Shown: positions 16,117 to 23,645 of the stretch, one piece after another | Layout of the letters: each line of letters begins with the position of its first letter | Position numbering within the stretch: position 1 is the stretch's first letter | From: Agrococcus pavilionensis RW1 | GTDB lineage: Bacteria > Actinomycetota > Actinomycetes > Actinomycetales > Microbacteriaceae | DNA length: 64,000 nt | Reading direction: 5' to 3' | Assembly: GCF_000400485.1 (NCBI RefSeq) | Contig: NZ_ASHR01000028.1 | Span: forward strand, 152,492-216,491 | The notes under the pieces: model-generated | What the model was told of the DNA's origin: nothing | Database searches by the model: none | Seen by the model: only the letters and a program-made list of their open reading frames with translations | Translations under genes and position numbers: made by a program

Positions 16117-17040
16117 ATGCCGCCGCTGCCCGCACCGCTCCCCGAGCCGTTCGCCGGCCGGCCGTTCCTGGTCGGCGACGCCCTGCGCGCCGGCGTCAGT
16201 CCCGCGCGCGTCCGCGCTCGGGACCTCGTCGCGCCGTTCCGCGGCGTGCGCGCGAGCGCCGTCGACGACCTGCACGCGCTCGCCGCGGCCTACGCGACGC
16301 GCATGCCGCCGCACCACTCGTACGGCGGCACGACCGCGGCGCGCCTGTGGGGGCTCCCGCTCCCCGACGACTGGTCGGCCGACGAGCCGCTCGTGATCGC
16401 GCGACCCAACGGCAGCACCCGCGGTCGCGCGGTCGGCACGCGGCACATCGCCATCGACCCGGATCGGCTGCAGAGCATGTCGCACCGCGGCCTGCGACTC
16501 CTCGCTCCCGGGGCGACCGCGCTCACCCTCGCGCGCGAGCTGCCGCACGAGCGGCTCGTGCACGTCGTCGACGCGCTCCTGACCGGCTCGAAGCGCTACC
16601 CCGACCTCGACCTCCCGAAGCGTCCGTACGCGACGCTGCAGGCGCTGCTCGACTTCCTCGAGGGCTGCCAGGGCCTCCGCGGCGCGCGCGCCCTGCGGGC
16701 GGCCGCCGACGATGCGCGCGCTGGCGTCGACTCCCGCTTCGAGAGCATCACCCGCCGCGTCATCGTGCTCGCGGGGCTGCCGGAGCCCGAGGTGCATCCG
16801 CTCGTGGTCATCGACGCTGTCGAGCTGCACCCGGACCTCGGCTATCCCGCGCTCAAGATCGCGGTCGAGTACGAGGGCGAAGGACACCTCGACCCGAAGC
16901 GCTGGGCCGACGACATCCTGCGCTACGAGATGCTCGAGGCGGCCGGCTGGATCGTGGTCCGCATCACGAAGGCCGACGTCGCGGGCGCAGGGGATCGCTG
17001 CGCGCGGCGCGTGCGCGCCGCACTGGCCCGTCGCTCGTAG
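16117..17040 (+). CDS. AbiEi-like N-terminus with DUF559-type nuclease-fold C-terminus
   Basis: 307 residues. The N-terminal part (GDALRAGVSPARVRARDLVAPFRGVRA, then an HHSYGGTTAARLWGLPLP segment) has the pattern of the AbiEi-antitoxin/winged-helix-like domain seen in many actinobacterial proteins. The C-terminal part (KIAVEYEGEGH...RWADDILRYEMLEAAGW.VVRIT) matches the DUF559/VSR-like restriction-endonuclease fold: E and D/Y metal-site positions, a conserved R..D, and the GW.V.R strand. Activity is inferred only. The gene stands alone between a diverged palindrome upstream and a five-copy array of the same palindrome downstream. No abiEii-like toxin gene is next to it. Confidence 0.75.
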   Translation: MPPLPAPLPEPFAGRPFLVGDALRAGVSPARVRARDLVAPFRGVRASAVDDLHALAAAYATRMPPHHSYGGTTAARLWGLPLPDDWSADEPLVIARPNGSTRGRAVGTRHIAIDPDRLQSMSHRGLRLLAPGATALTLARELPHERLVHVVDALLTGSKRYPDLDLPKRPYATLQALLDFLEGCQGLRGARALRAAADDARAGVDSRFESITRRVIVLAGLPEPEVHPLVVIDAVELHPDLGYPALKIAVEYEGEGHLDPKRWADDILRYEMLEAAGWIVVRITKADVAGAGDRCARRVRAALARRS

Positions 17041-17070
17041 CGCCGGCCCCACCCGCTCGTGGCCGTGCGC

Positions 17071-17449
17071 ATGTGCACGCTCTTGCGGCTCGCGCTGCCG
17101 CCGCACCGCACGAGCGTGCACATCGCAGCCAGGGAGGACATGACGCGTGCGGGCATGTGCTCGCTGCTTGCGGCTCGCGCTGCCGCCGCACCGCAAGAGC
17201 GTGCACATGGAAGCCAGGGAGGACATGACGCGTGTGGGCGTGTGCACGCTGCTGCGGCTCGACAGGCCGCCGTGCCGCAAGAGCGTGCACATCGCTCCGG
17301 GCGCGCGCAGGCATGTGCACGCTGCTGCGGCTCGCGCTGCCGCCGCACCGCAAGAGCGTGCACATGGCAGTCGCGACCACGGAGTCGCGTGTGGGCATGT
17401 GCACGCTGCTGCGGCTCGCGCTGCCGCCGCACCGCAAGAGCGTGCACAT
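17071..17449. repeat. Five-copy array of a 53-base palindromic element
   Basis: Copies at 17071-17123, 17155-17208, 17240-17292, 17313-17365 and 17397-17449. Each has a left arm ATGTGCACGCTCTTGCGG or close variant, a loop of about 17 bases (CTCGCGCTGCCGCCGCA) and a right arm CCGCAAGAGCGTGCACAT. Spacers are 31, 31, 20 and 31 bases. The first two are almost identical, and three of the four end in GTGGGC or GCGGGC, so the unit is a degenerate 84-base tandem repeat. The array fills most of the 441-base convergent gap between 17041 and 17481. Apart from it, nothing else is seen there. Confidence 0.9.
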
Positions 17450-17481
17450 CGCGGCCGAGCGCTCCCCGCCGGCGGGTGTCG

Positions 17482-18540
17482 TCAGTCGCGCGAGTCGCGC
17501 GCTCCTGCCCACAGGTCGACGCCCGGCTCGTCGCGCGCGAGCTCGTCGATCGCCGTGAGCTCGTCGGCGCTGAACGAGAGGCCGCCGAGCGCCGCGATGT
17601 TCTGCTCGAGCTGCTCGAACTGCGACGCGCCGATCGTGAGCGACGTCATGCGCTCGTCGCGCAGCGCCCACGCGAGCGCGAGCTGCGCGAGCGACTGCCC
17701 GCGCGACTCGGCGATGCGGGCGAGTCCTCGGAGGCGCTCGGCCGCCTCGGGCGAGAGGCTCGCGTCGAGCGATCCACGCGCGCTGCCGAGCGCGGCCCGC
17801 GACCCCTCGGGCACCCCGTCGAGGTACTTGCCGGTCAGGAGCCCCTGCGCGAGCGCGGTGAAGCCGATGACCCCGATGCCGAGCTCGCCCGCGGCGTCGA
17901 GCAGCCCATCCGTCTCGATCCAGCGGTTGAGCATCGAGTACGACGGCTGGTGGATCGTGAGCGGCGTGCCGAGCGAGTCGAGGATCGCGTGCGCGCGCCG
18001 CGTCTCGTCGGCCGAGTAGCTCGAGACGCCGACGTAGAGCGCGCGGCCCGAGCGCACGATGTGGTCGAGCGCCGCCATCGTCTCCTCGAGCGGCGTCTCG
18101 GGGTCGGGACGGTGGTGGTAGAAGATGTCGACGTAGTCGAGCCCCATGCGCCGCAGCGACTGGTCGAGGCTCGCGACGAGGTACTTGCGGGTGCCGCCGA
18201 AGCCGTAGGGGCCGGGCCACATGTCCCAGCCGGCCTTCGTCGTCACGAGCACCTCGTCGCGGTGCGCGCCGAGGTCGCTCGCGAGCACGCGGCCGAAGTT
18301 CGACTCCGCCGCGCCGTAGGGCGGGCCGTAGTTGTTGGCGAGGTCGAAGTGCGTGACGCCGCGGTCGAAGGCGCCGAGGATGAGCTCGCGCTGCCGCTCG
18401 AGCGGCACGTCGTCGCCGAAGTTGTGCCAGAGGCCGAGCGTGAGCAGCGGCAGCTTGAGGCCCGAGGCGCCGGCGCGGCGGTACTGCATCGCGCCGGGCC
18501 GGTCGGCGTCGTAGCGGGCGGGGTCGGGCTGCCAGCTCAT
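17482..18540 (-). CDS. Aldo/keto reductase (YghZ-like)
   Basis: 352 residues forming a TIM-barrel NADPH-dependent carbonyl reductase. Catalytic tetrad residues can be placed: Asp in THFDLANNYG, Tyr in NNYGPPYG, Lys in VTTKAGWDM and His in DIFYHHRPD. The GASQFEQLEQN strand near the end binds the cofactor. The sequence WDMWPGPYG...SLDQSLRRMGLDYVDIFY is typical of the YghZ/GldA-related group, which reduces L-glyceraldehyde-3-phosphate and methylglyoxal in E. coli. The substrate here is inferred. The ATG overlaps the stop of the ComB-like gene (ATGA), giving a two-gene operon. Confidence 0.9.
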   Translation of the reverse strand: MSWQPDPARYDADRPGAMQYRRAGASGLKLPLLTLGLWHNFGDDVPLERQRELILGAFDRGVTHFDLANNYGPPYGAAESNFGRVLASDLGAHRDEVLVTTKAGWDMWPGPYGFGGTRKYLVASLDQSLRRMGLDYVDIFYHHRPDPETPLEETMAALDHIVRSGRALYVGVSSYSADETRRAHAILDSLGTPLTIHQPSYSMLNRWIETDGLLDAAGELGIGVIGFTALAQGLLTGKYLDGVPEGSRAALGSARGSLDASLSPEAAERLRGLARIAESRGQSLAQLALAWALRDERMTSLTIGASQFEQLEQNIAALGGLSFSADELTAIDELARDEPGVDLWAGARDSRD

Positions 18541-19004
18541 CGTGCGGCTCCTTCGGGCTCGGCGTGCGCGGCGCGCGCGGCGGTCTCGGCCGCGACGAGG
18601 GCGTTCGTCGCGCCGCGCAGGCCCACGGCCGCCGCGCACGCCGCGGCGCACGCGGGGCTGTGGAAGTCGATGCCGAGCTCGGCGAGCTCGTCGACGACGC
18701 GGCCGGCGACGAGCAGGTCGGCCGCGTTGGGGCGCAGGGTCCCGTCGCGCCAGCGGTCGCCGGCCGCGACGATCGCGATCGAGGCGCGGTCGCCGAGCCG
18801 CTCCTGCTCGTCGAGCGCGGCGCGGGCGATGTCGGATGCGTTGGCGAGCGTCGCGTCGAGCACGAGCGTCGTGCGGGGCGCGCGGTCCTGCAGCTCGGCC
18901 GACTCGGGGCCCCGGTCGGCGTCCGCGATCACGATGACGTCGGCCGCGGCCGCGTCGATCCCGGCGGTGCCCCACTCGAGGGTCACCTGGTAGTGCGCGC
19001 TCAT
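18537..19004 (-). CDS. ComB-like (2-phosphosulfolactate phosphatase family) protein, short form
   Basis: 155 residues. The phrases TLVLDATLANASDIA, AIVAAGDRWRDGTLRPNAADLL and ELGIDFHSPAC follow the ComB family pattern (the family's GxRxxDGxLRPxxED region). Characterised ComB proteins are longer, around 240 residues, and act in coenzyme M or sulfolactate metabolism; here the N-terminal part appears reduced. No other coenzyme M genes are present, so a different small phosphatase role is likely. TAGGCT lies six bases before the ATG (leaderless). Coupled to the aldo/keto reductase gene. Confidence 0.6.
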   Translation of the reverse strand: MSAHYQVTLEWGTAGIDAAAADVIVIADADRGPESAELQDRAPRTTLVLDATLANASDIARAALDEQERLGDRASIAIVAAGDRWRDGTLRPNAADLLVAGRVVDELAELGIDFHSPACAAACAAAVGLRGATNALVAAETAARAAHAEPEGAAR

Positions 19005-19010
19005 GCGCCC

Positions 19011-19016
19011 AGCCTA
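19011..19016 (-). promoter_or_regulatory. -10 box of leaderless type, ComB-like gene
   Basis: TAGGCT, six bases, ATG. It probably drives the two-gene operon with the aldo/keto reductase. Confidence 0.55.
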
Positions 19017-19056
19017 CGGAGCGCGACCCTGCGCATCCGCTCGGAGTCGCCCGGAG

Positions 19057-19596
19057 TCAGCGCAGCGCGCCGCAGTGCGCGAGGGCGGCGCGCACGAGGC
19101 TGCCGCGGCCGCCCTCCATCTCGCTCGTGACGAGCTCGGAGGCGGCGGCCTCGGGGCTCAGCCACGTGAGCTCGAGCGCGTCCTGCCGCGGGTCGCACGT
19201 GCCGGTGACGGGCACGATGTAGCAGAGCGAGACGGCGTGCTGGCGGTCGTCCGAGAAGATGCCGTCGCCGGGGAGCGGGAAGTACTCGGCGATGTGGAAC
19301 GGCACGGGGCTCGCGGGCAGCTGCGGGAACGCCATCGGCCCGAGGTCCTTCTCGAGGTGCCGGTAGAGCGCGTCGCGCACGCGCTCGCCGCGCATGACGC
19401 GGCCCGAGACGACCGTGCGGGTCATGACGGCCTGCTCGTTCATGCGCAGCAGCAGCCCCACCTCGGTGACTTGCCCCATGCCGTCGAGCCGCACGGGGAT
19501 CGCCTCGACGTAGAGGATCGGCAGGCGCTCGCGGGCCTGCTGCAGCTCCTCGTCGCTGAGCCATCCGGGGTTGGGGTCGGGGGTGCGCACGGCCAT
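19057..19596 (-). CDS. NUDIX-family protein (DUF4916 type)
   Basis: 179 residues. The N-terminus WLSDEELQQARERLPILYVEAIPVRLD and the middle SGRVMRGERVRDALYRHLEKDLGPMAFPQLP match the actinobacterial DUF4916/NUDIX group. The classic GX5EX7REUXEEXGU box is replaced by a shorter helix (RVRDALYRHLEKDLG), so hydrolase activity is uncertain. The ATG has CAGAAT six bases upstream. No operon partner. Confidence 0.75.
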   Translation of the reverse strand: MAVRTPDPNPGWLSDEELQQARERLPILYVEAIPVRLDGMGQVTEVGLLLRMNEQAVMTRTVVSGRVMRGERVRDALYRHLEKDLGPMAFPQLPASPVPFHIAEYFPLPGDGIFSDDRQHAVSLCYIVPVTGTCDPRQDALELTWLSPEAAASELVTSEMEGGRGSLVRAALAHCGALR

Positions 19597-19654
19597 GCGC
19601 CCATTCTGCCCGCACGACCCTCGAGCCGCTCGGAGGGGCGGATGCGTCGGCGGG

Positions 19655-20860
19655 CTACGGGCGCAGGCGCCGGCCCGAGCGGTCGGCCCAGAGCGCGAGC
19701 GCGAGCCACGCCGCGACGACGACGAGCGCGAGCACGACCGAGGGGATGTCGCCGAGCCGCGCGAAGGCGCCGACCGGGTCGGGGTCGGGCAGCGCCTCGA
19801 GCAGCGAGCGGAGCGCAAGCGTCGTCGCGACCGCGAGCAGGCTGATGCGGCCGACGGCGGCGAAGGGCTCGGCGAGGGCGCCGAGGGTCGAGGTGCCGCC
19901 GCGCAGGTCGGTGTCGATGACCGGATGCGCGACGGTCGCGAGCACGGCGGCGAGCGTCGCGACGCCGAGGGTGAGCGGCGGCGTCCAGATGGCGGCCGCC
20001 GGCTCGAGCGCCTGCTGCCCCCACATCGTCGGCGTGAAGTAGGCGATGACGCCGAGCACCGCGAAGAGGGTCGCGGCGAGCAGCCCGAAGCCGATGACGC
20101 GCGGCCGCTGCCGGCCGGTGACGCTCCGCGCGCGGAGGAAGCCGTGCACGAGCGCCGCGCCGGCCGCGGCGGGCACCGCGAGCCCGAGGCCCGCGACGAC
20201 CGTCGAGACCGCGAGCACCACGAGCGGGTCGGTGGGCGCGCCCGCGGCGTCCGCGATGCCGCCGACGAGCAGCGTCGCGGGGCTGCACACGTCGCTCAGC
20301 GCCCCGCACAGGCCGCTCGAGAGCCACAGCGCGCCCGAGCCGACGAGCGCGGCGATCGCGAGCGCCGCGACCCACGCCGACCAGCTGCGCGCGAGCAGCC
20401 CGAGGAAGCCGAGCGCCGCGATCGCGACCGCGAGCTGCACGAGCGGGCCGGCCACGGGCATCCGCTCGAGTCCGCCGAAGGTGCCCGTGCCCGGGTCGAA
20501 CGGCACCCCGGCGGTCGCGCCCGCGATGAGCGCGACGAGCGCCGAGAGCAGCAGGCCGAGCCCGAGCAGCAGCAGCGAGCGCAGCGCGACGCGGCCGCCG
20601 GAGGTCCAGTCGCGGTGCTGCGCCATCGCGAACGCGCAGCCGGCGACGAGTGCGAACGCTGGCATCGCGAGCGCGTCGATGCCGATCGCGCCCCACGGCT
20701 CGGAGGCGGGCACCGGGCGCCGGGGCGCGGCGAGCCACGCGACGGTCGCGAGCACGAGCAGGCCGCGGGCGGCGTCGAGCGAGACGACGCGGCCGATCCG
20801 CTTGCCGCGCGCAGGCCGGCGGGGCGCGCGGCGAGCACCGCGGCCGCCGGCAGCCGGCAT
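19655..20860 (-). CDS. Multi-pass membrane protein, DUF418/DUF1624-like
   Basis: 401 residues with about ten hydrophobic segments. After a basic start (GKRIGR), the first segment VVSLDAARGLLVLATVAWLA carries the LDxxRG motif common to DUF418, DUF1624 and membrane acyltransferase proteins. A conserved TPTMWGQQ loop and RISLLAVATT segment are near the end. Acyl transfer to an envelope glycan is a possible role, but no catalytic His of acyltransferase-3 is clear. The start ATG at 20860 is one of several candidates. The esterase gene at 20961 diverges from it. Confidence 0.65.
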   Translation of the reverse strand: MPAAGGRGARRAPRRPARGKRIGRVVSLDAARGLLVLATVAWLAAPRRPVPASEPWGAIGIDALAMPAFALVAGCAFAMAQHRDWTSGGRVALRSLLLLGLGLLLSALVALIAGATAGVPFDPGTGTFGGLERMPVAGPLVQLAVAIAALGFLGLLARSWSAWVAALAIAALVGSGALWLSSGLCGALSDVCSPATLLVGGIADAAGAPTDPLVVLAVSTVVAGLGLAVPAAAGAALVHGFLRARSVTGRQRPRVIGFGLLAATLFAVLGVIAYFTPTMWGQQALEPAAAIWTPPLTLGVATLAAVLATVAHPVIDTDLRGGTSTLGALAEPFAAVGRISLLAVATTLALRSLLEALPDPDPVGAFARLGDIPSVVLALVVVAAWLALALWADRSGRRLRP

Positions 20861-20960
20861 GACGCGCGTGGTCGCCGATGTGCTCGTCACGGGTGCGCCT
20901 CCATGCTTCGAGGCTACTGTCGAGGGGAGCGGCGCGGCGGGCGCCCGGGAGGAGCGCGAG

Positions 20961-21575
20961 ATGCAGCAGATCGACGCGGATGCGGTGCAGTGGCGGGACG
21001 GCTCGGGCGACGAGCTGCTCGTGGTCATGCACGGCATCGGCTCCCACGAGGGCGACCTGTTCGGGCTCGCGCCGCACCTGCCGGCCGAGCTGACGATCGC
21101 GTCGCTGCGCGCGCCGATCCCCTACGGCGGCGGCTTCGCGTGGTTCGACTTCTCGCCGATCGACAGCGACGACGACGCGCTCATCAACGCGACCGCCCAG
21201 GGCGTGCTCGCGTGGCTCGACGGGCTCGAGCGGCGCTACTCGCGCGTGCATCTGCTCGGCTTCTCGCAAGGCGGCGCCATGGCGGTGCAGCTCGCGAGGC
21301 TCGCGCCGGATCGGTTCGCGTCGATCGCCCACCTGTCGTCGTTCGTGCACGCGGGCGAGCTGCCCGGTGACGCCGAGCTCGCCGCCCGCGAGCCGCGGCT
21401 GCCGCTGCTCGCGACGATCGGCGAGCTCGACGACGTCATCCACAAGGACAAGATCGTCCGCTCGGCGCCGTGGCTCGACGCGCACTTCGACGTCGACCGG
21501 CGCACCTACCGGCGCGCGCACACGATCGTCGGCGAGGAGCTCGCCGACGTCGTGGCCTTCCTGCAGCGGGTCTGA
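20961..21575 (+). CDS. Alpha/beta-hydrolase, phospholipase/carboxylesterase family
   Basis: 204 residues with no signal peptide. Oxyanion-side motif VVMHGIGSHEGD; nucleophile Ser in LLGFSQGGAMA (GxSxG); acid Asp in TIGELDDVIH; His in YRRAHTIVGEEL. This is the compact YpfH/acyl-protein-thioesterase type. AGGAG precedes the ATG, and a TACTGT -10-like sequence lies about 45 bases upstream. Small esters are the likely substrates, but the specificity is unknown. Followed after 37 bases by the LysR-like gene. Confidence 0.85.
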   Translation: MQQIDADAVQWRDGSGDELLVVMHGIGSHEGDLFGLAPHLPAELTIASLRAPIPYGGGFAWFDFSPIDSDDDALINATAQGVLAWLDGLERRYSRVHLLGFSQGGAMAVQLARLAPDRFASIAHLSSFVHAGELPGDAELAAREPRLPLLATIGELDDVIHKDKIVRSAPWLDAHFDVDRRTYRRAHTIVGEELADVVAFLQRV

Positions 21576-21612
21576 GCGCTCCCTCGCCGCGCGCGGGCGG
21601 CAGGATGGACCC

Positions 21613-22299
21613 ATGGAACGGTTCCGGCTGGGTGGCGTGCCGGGCGTGACGCCCGCGAAGTGGATGCGCGTGTGGGCGCAGCGCGTGCCGGACGTGCCGA
21701 TCGAGCTCGTCGCGCTCGAGGAGGCCGACGCGATCGCCGCGCTGCGCGAGGGTCGCGCCGATGCCGTGCTCGCCCGGCTGCCGATCGAGGCGGAGGGCAT
21801 GCACCGCGTGCCGCTCTACGACGAGCTCGCGGTCGTCGTCGCGGCCGTCGGCCATCCGATCGTGGCGTTCGAGACCGTGACGCTCGCCGACCTCGAGGGC
21901 GAGCAGCTGCTCGAGTCGGGCGACCTCTCCCCCGCGCAGCTGCTCGAGGTGGTCGCGACCGGCGCCGGGCTCGCGATCGTGCCGATGTCGGTCGCGCGCG
22001 CGGTCGGCGGCCCGAGCACGCGCCACCGGGTGGTGACGGATGCGCCCACCACGACGATCGCGCTCGTCTGGCCCGAGCACGCGGACTCCGCGCTGCACCA
22101 GGAGCTCATCGGCATCGCGAAGGGCCGGCGCGCGGGATCGTCGCGCGGCCGCGAGCGCGAGCACCGCGTCGAGGCCGGCAACGCGGCGACCGGCGCGAAG
22201 CCCCGCCCCTCGAAGCCGAAGCCCTCGCCGGCCCAGCGCCCGCGCAAGCGCGGCGGCCACGGCCGCGGCGGCCGTCCCGGCCCCGGCGGCCGCCGCTGA
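21613..22299 (+). CDS. LysR-type substrate-binding domain protein without HTH, with basic Gly/Arg tail
   Basis: 228 residues. Residues 1 to about 170 resemble the type-2 periplasmic-binding fold of LysR regulators (RLGGVPGVTPAKWMRVWAQR, DAVLARLPIE, VATGAGLAIVPMSVAR). The N-terminal winged helix-turn-helix of LysR is absent and the protein starts directly in the binding domain. The last 55 or so residues are strongly basic and rich in Arg, Lys, Pro and Gly (RGRERE, KPKPSPAQRPRKRGGHGRGG), which could bind nucleic acid. CAGGAT lies six bases before the ATG. Database names such as LysR-family regulator would be misleading, because DNA binding would have to come from the tail. Confidence 0.75.
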   Translation: MERFRLGGVPGVTPAKWMRVWAQRVPDVPIELVALEEADAIAALREGRADAVLARLPIEAEGMHRVPLYDELAVVVAAVGHPIVAFETVTLADLEGEQLLESGDLSPAQLLEVVATGAGLAIVPMSVARAVGGPSTRHRVVTDAPTTTIALVWPEHADSALHQELIGIAKGRRAGSSRGREREHRVEAGNAATGAKPRPSKPKPSPAQRPRKRGGHGRGGRPGPGGRR

Positions 22300-22350
22300 C
22301 TGGAGCGGCGCGACCGTCGCCCGGCGCAGAGCGCGACGTGGGACCGGGCG

Positions 22351-22450
22351 CAGAGTCGCGGCACTCTGCGATCTCGCAGCCGCCGGGCAGCAGAGTGTCG
22401 GCACTCTGCGATCTAGCAGCCGCCGGGCAGCAGAGTGCCGGCACTCTGCG
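22351..22450. repeat. Tandem 40-base palindromic repeat, two and a half copies
   Basis: Copies at 22351-22390 and 22391-22430 and a half copy at 22431-22450. Each begins with the palindrome CAGAGTGCCGGCACTCTG (perfect in the last copy, one mismatch in the second) followed by CGATCTAGCAGCCGCCGGG. It lies in the convergent gap between the LysR-like gene and tRNA-Ser. The rest of this gap (22300-22350) holds a degenerate further copy. Confidence 0.9.
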
Positions 22451-22487
22451 GCCGCACGGGCGCGGCACGCGCCGCCGGAACGGCGAA

Positions 22488-22516
22488 GGCCCCGCGCTCT
22501 CGCTGAGCGCGGGGCC
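22488..22516 (-). terminator. Terminator downstream of tRNA-Ser
   Basis: A perfect 12-base GC-rich stem (GGCCCCGCGCTC/GAGCGCGGGGCC) with a 5-base loop; on the minus strand it is followed by TTCG only. It starts six bases after the encoded CCA of the tRNA. Confidence 0.7.
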
Positions 22517-22522
22517 TCCCGC

Positions 22523-22613
22523 TGGCGGTGACGGTGGGATTTGAACCCACGGTGGAGGGTTACTCCACACGACTTTTCGAGAGTCGCACCTTCGGCCGCT
22601 CGGACACGTCACC
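22523..22613 (-). tRNA. tRNA-Ser (anticodon CGA)
   Basis: The minus strand reads GGTGACG at the 5' end and CGTCACC at the 3' end, then discriminator G and an encoded CCA. The anticodon arm is CGACT-CTCGAAA-AGTCG, giving CGA for UCG codons. The long variable arm (GTGGAGTAACCCTCCAC) is the serine type, and the T-loop reads GGTTCAAATCC. A TACGCT -10 box is eight bases upstream. UCG is a preferred serine codon in this genome. Confidence 0.95.
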
Positions 22614-22621
22614 AAGGGGAT

Positions 22622-22627
22622 AGCGTA
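22622..22627 (-). promoter_or_regulatory. -10 box of tRNA-Ser
   Basis: TACGCT ends eight bases before the first base of the tRNA; no clear -35 box. Confidence 0.45.
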
Positions 22628-22664
22628 CACGCGCTCGGAGCCGCTCGCGAACCGGCGCCGACGA

Positions 22665-23177
22665 TCAGGGCTGCAGCACCTTCACGCGGCGCACCTCGTG
22701 CAGCCCCTCCTCGACCTTCTCGCCGCCGTCGAGGTGCCAGCCGTGCGCGTCGTAGAACGCTGCGGCGCGCGCGTTGCCGTCCAGCATCCACAGGTAGGCG
22801 CGTCGGTGGCCGTCGGCGATGAGCCGCCGCTCCGCCTCCGCGAGCAGCGCCTTGCCGACGCCCCGCGACCAGCGCTCGCTGTGCGCGTAGATGGCGTAGA
22901 GCTCGCCCGTGATGCCGTCCAGCTCCTCGCGCGCCCGGCCGGCGAACGCCCACCCGACCACCTCGCTGTCGGCCACCGCGACGAGGTCGTGGCTGCCCGC
23001 ATCCGCGTGGTGCTCGTCCCACCGCTCGACGCGGTGGGCGGTCTCGCGCTGCACGTCGAGGCGGTCGAGCACCTCCTTGGGCACGAGGCCGGAGTAGGCG
23101 GCCCGCCAGGTCTCGACGCGCACGCGCGCGATGCCTGCGGCGTCGCCGATCGTGGCGTCGCGGACGTGCGCGGTCAT
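22665..23177 (-). CDS. GNAT-family N-acetyltransferase
   Basis: 170 residues. The start region VRDATIGDAAGIARVRVETWRAAYSGLVP is the common IxxVxxxTWRxAYxGL opening of one GNAT group. The acetyl-CoA loop is RGVGKALLAEAERRL (Q/RxxGxG/A). The end contains NARAAAFYDAHGWHLDGG, the usual N..A..FY...GF/W motif. The acceptor substrate is unknown. The ATG overlaps the stop of the upstream VOC gene (ATGA), so both are read from the same promoter. Confidence 0.88.
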   Translation of the reverse strand: MTAHVRDATIGDAAGIARVRVETWRAAYSGLVPKEVLDRLDVQRETAHRVERWDEHHADAGSHDLVAVADSEVVGWAFAGRAREELDGITGELYAIYAHSERWSRGVGKALLAEAERRLIADGHRRAYLWMLDGNARAAAFYDAHGWHLDGGEKVEEGLHEVRRVKVLQP

Positions 23178-23542
23178 GCGGCCTCCTCCGGTGCGGCGTC
23201 GATGACGCAGAAGCGGTTGCCCTCGGGGTCCTCCATGATCACGTAGTCGGCGTCGGGCGGCCGCTTCGACCACTCGACGCGACGCGCGCCGAGCGACTCG
23301 AGCCGCTCGACCTCGGCGCGCTGATCGTCGGCGTACAGGTCGAGGTGGATGCGCGGGGGCAGGATGCGCTCGCTCGGCACCGCGTCGAGGGAGACGTTCG
23401 GGCCGGCACCCGACCGCGGCCGCAGCAGCACGAAGTCAGGCTCGACCGGCTCGCGCGGCTCGTAGTCGAGCGCCGCGGCCCAGAATCGCCGCTGGCGCTC
23501 CAGGTCGCTGCACCGGATCACGATCGAGCCGACGGTCAGCAT
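23174..23542 (-). CDS. VOC (glyoxalase/bleomycin-resistance fold) protein
   Basis: 122 residues with two beta-alpha-beta-beta-beta units: VGSIVIRCSDLERQRRFWAAALDYE and RIHLDLYADDQRAEVERLESLGARRV. The C-terminal phrase VIMEDPEGNRFCVID is the standard end of this family, with Glu in MEDPEGN as a probable metal ligand. The reaction is unknown. TACGCT lies seven bases before the ATG. It is coupled to the GNAT gene. A perfect 12-base palindrome (CGCTCATGAGCG, within 23567-23580) sits where a -35 box would be and might be an operator. Confidence 0.85.
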   Translation of the reverse strand: MLTVGSIVIRCSDLERQRRFWAAALDYEPREPVEPDFVLLRPRSGAGPNVSLDAVPSERILPPRIHLDLYADDQRAEVERLESLGARRVEWSKRPPDADYVIMEDPEGNRFCVIDAAPEEAA

Positions 23543-23549
23543 GTCCGCG

Positions 23550-23555
23550 AGCGTA
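23550..23555 (-). promoter_or_regulatory. -10 box of leaderless type, VOC-GNAT operon
   Basis: TACGCT, seven bases, ATG; no ribosome site in between. Confidence 0.5.
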
Positions 23556-23632
23556 GTGGGTGAACGGCGCTCATGAGCGGCGATCTCGCACACTCGCGCT
23601 CGCGCCGCCGAGCCGGTGTCGGCGGCGGCCGA

Positions 23633-23638
23633 TAGCGT
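23633..23638 (+). promoter_or_regulatory. -10 box of leaderless type, radA
   Basis: TAGCGT, seven bases, ATG of radA. Confidence 0.55.
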
Positions 23639-23645
23639 CGAGCGC

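Noticed and set aside
16117..17040. REP-associated tyrosine transposase (RAYT) or abortive-infection AbiE pair
   Set aside because: The protein lacks an HUH/Y1 motif, and no AbiEii-like nucleotidyltransferase gene is adjacent; the C-terminal part is DUF559-like instead.
17071..17449. CRISPR array (regular repeats with 31-base spacers)
   Set aside because: Repeats are 53 bases and palindromic over their whole length, spacers 1 and 2 are nearly identical and share ends with spacer 4, and there are no cas genes. It is a tandem palindromic repeat.
22523..22613. Integration site at tRNA-Ser
   Set aside because: No integrase, no duplicated tRNA 3' end and no mobile genes were seen nearby.
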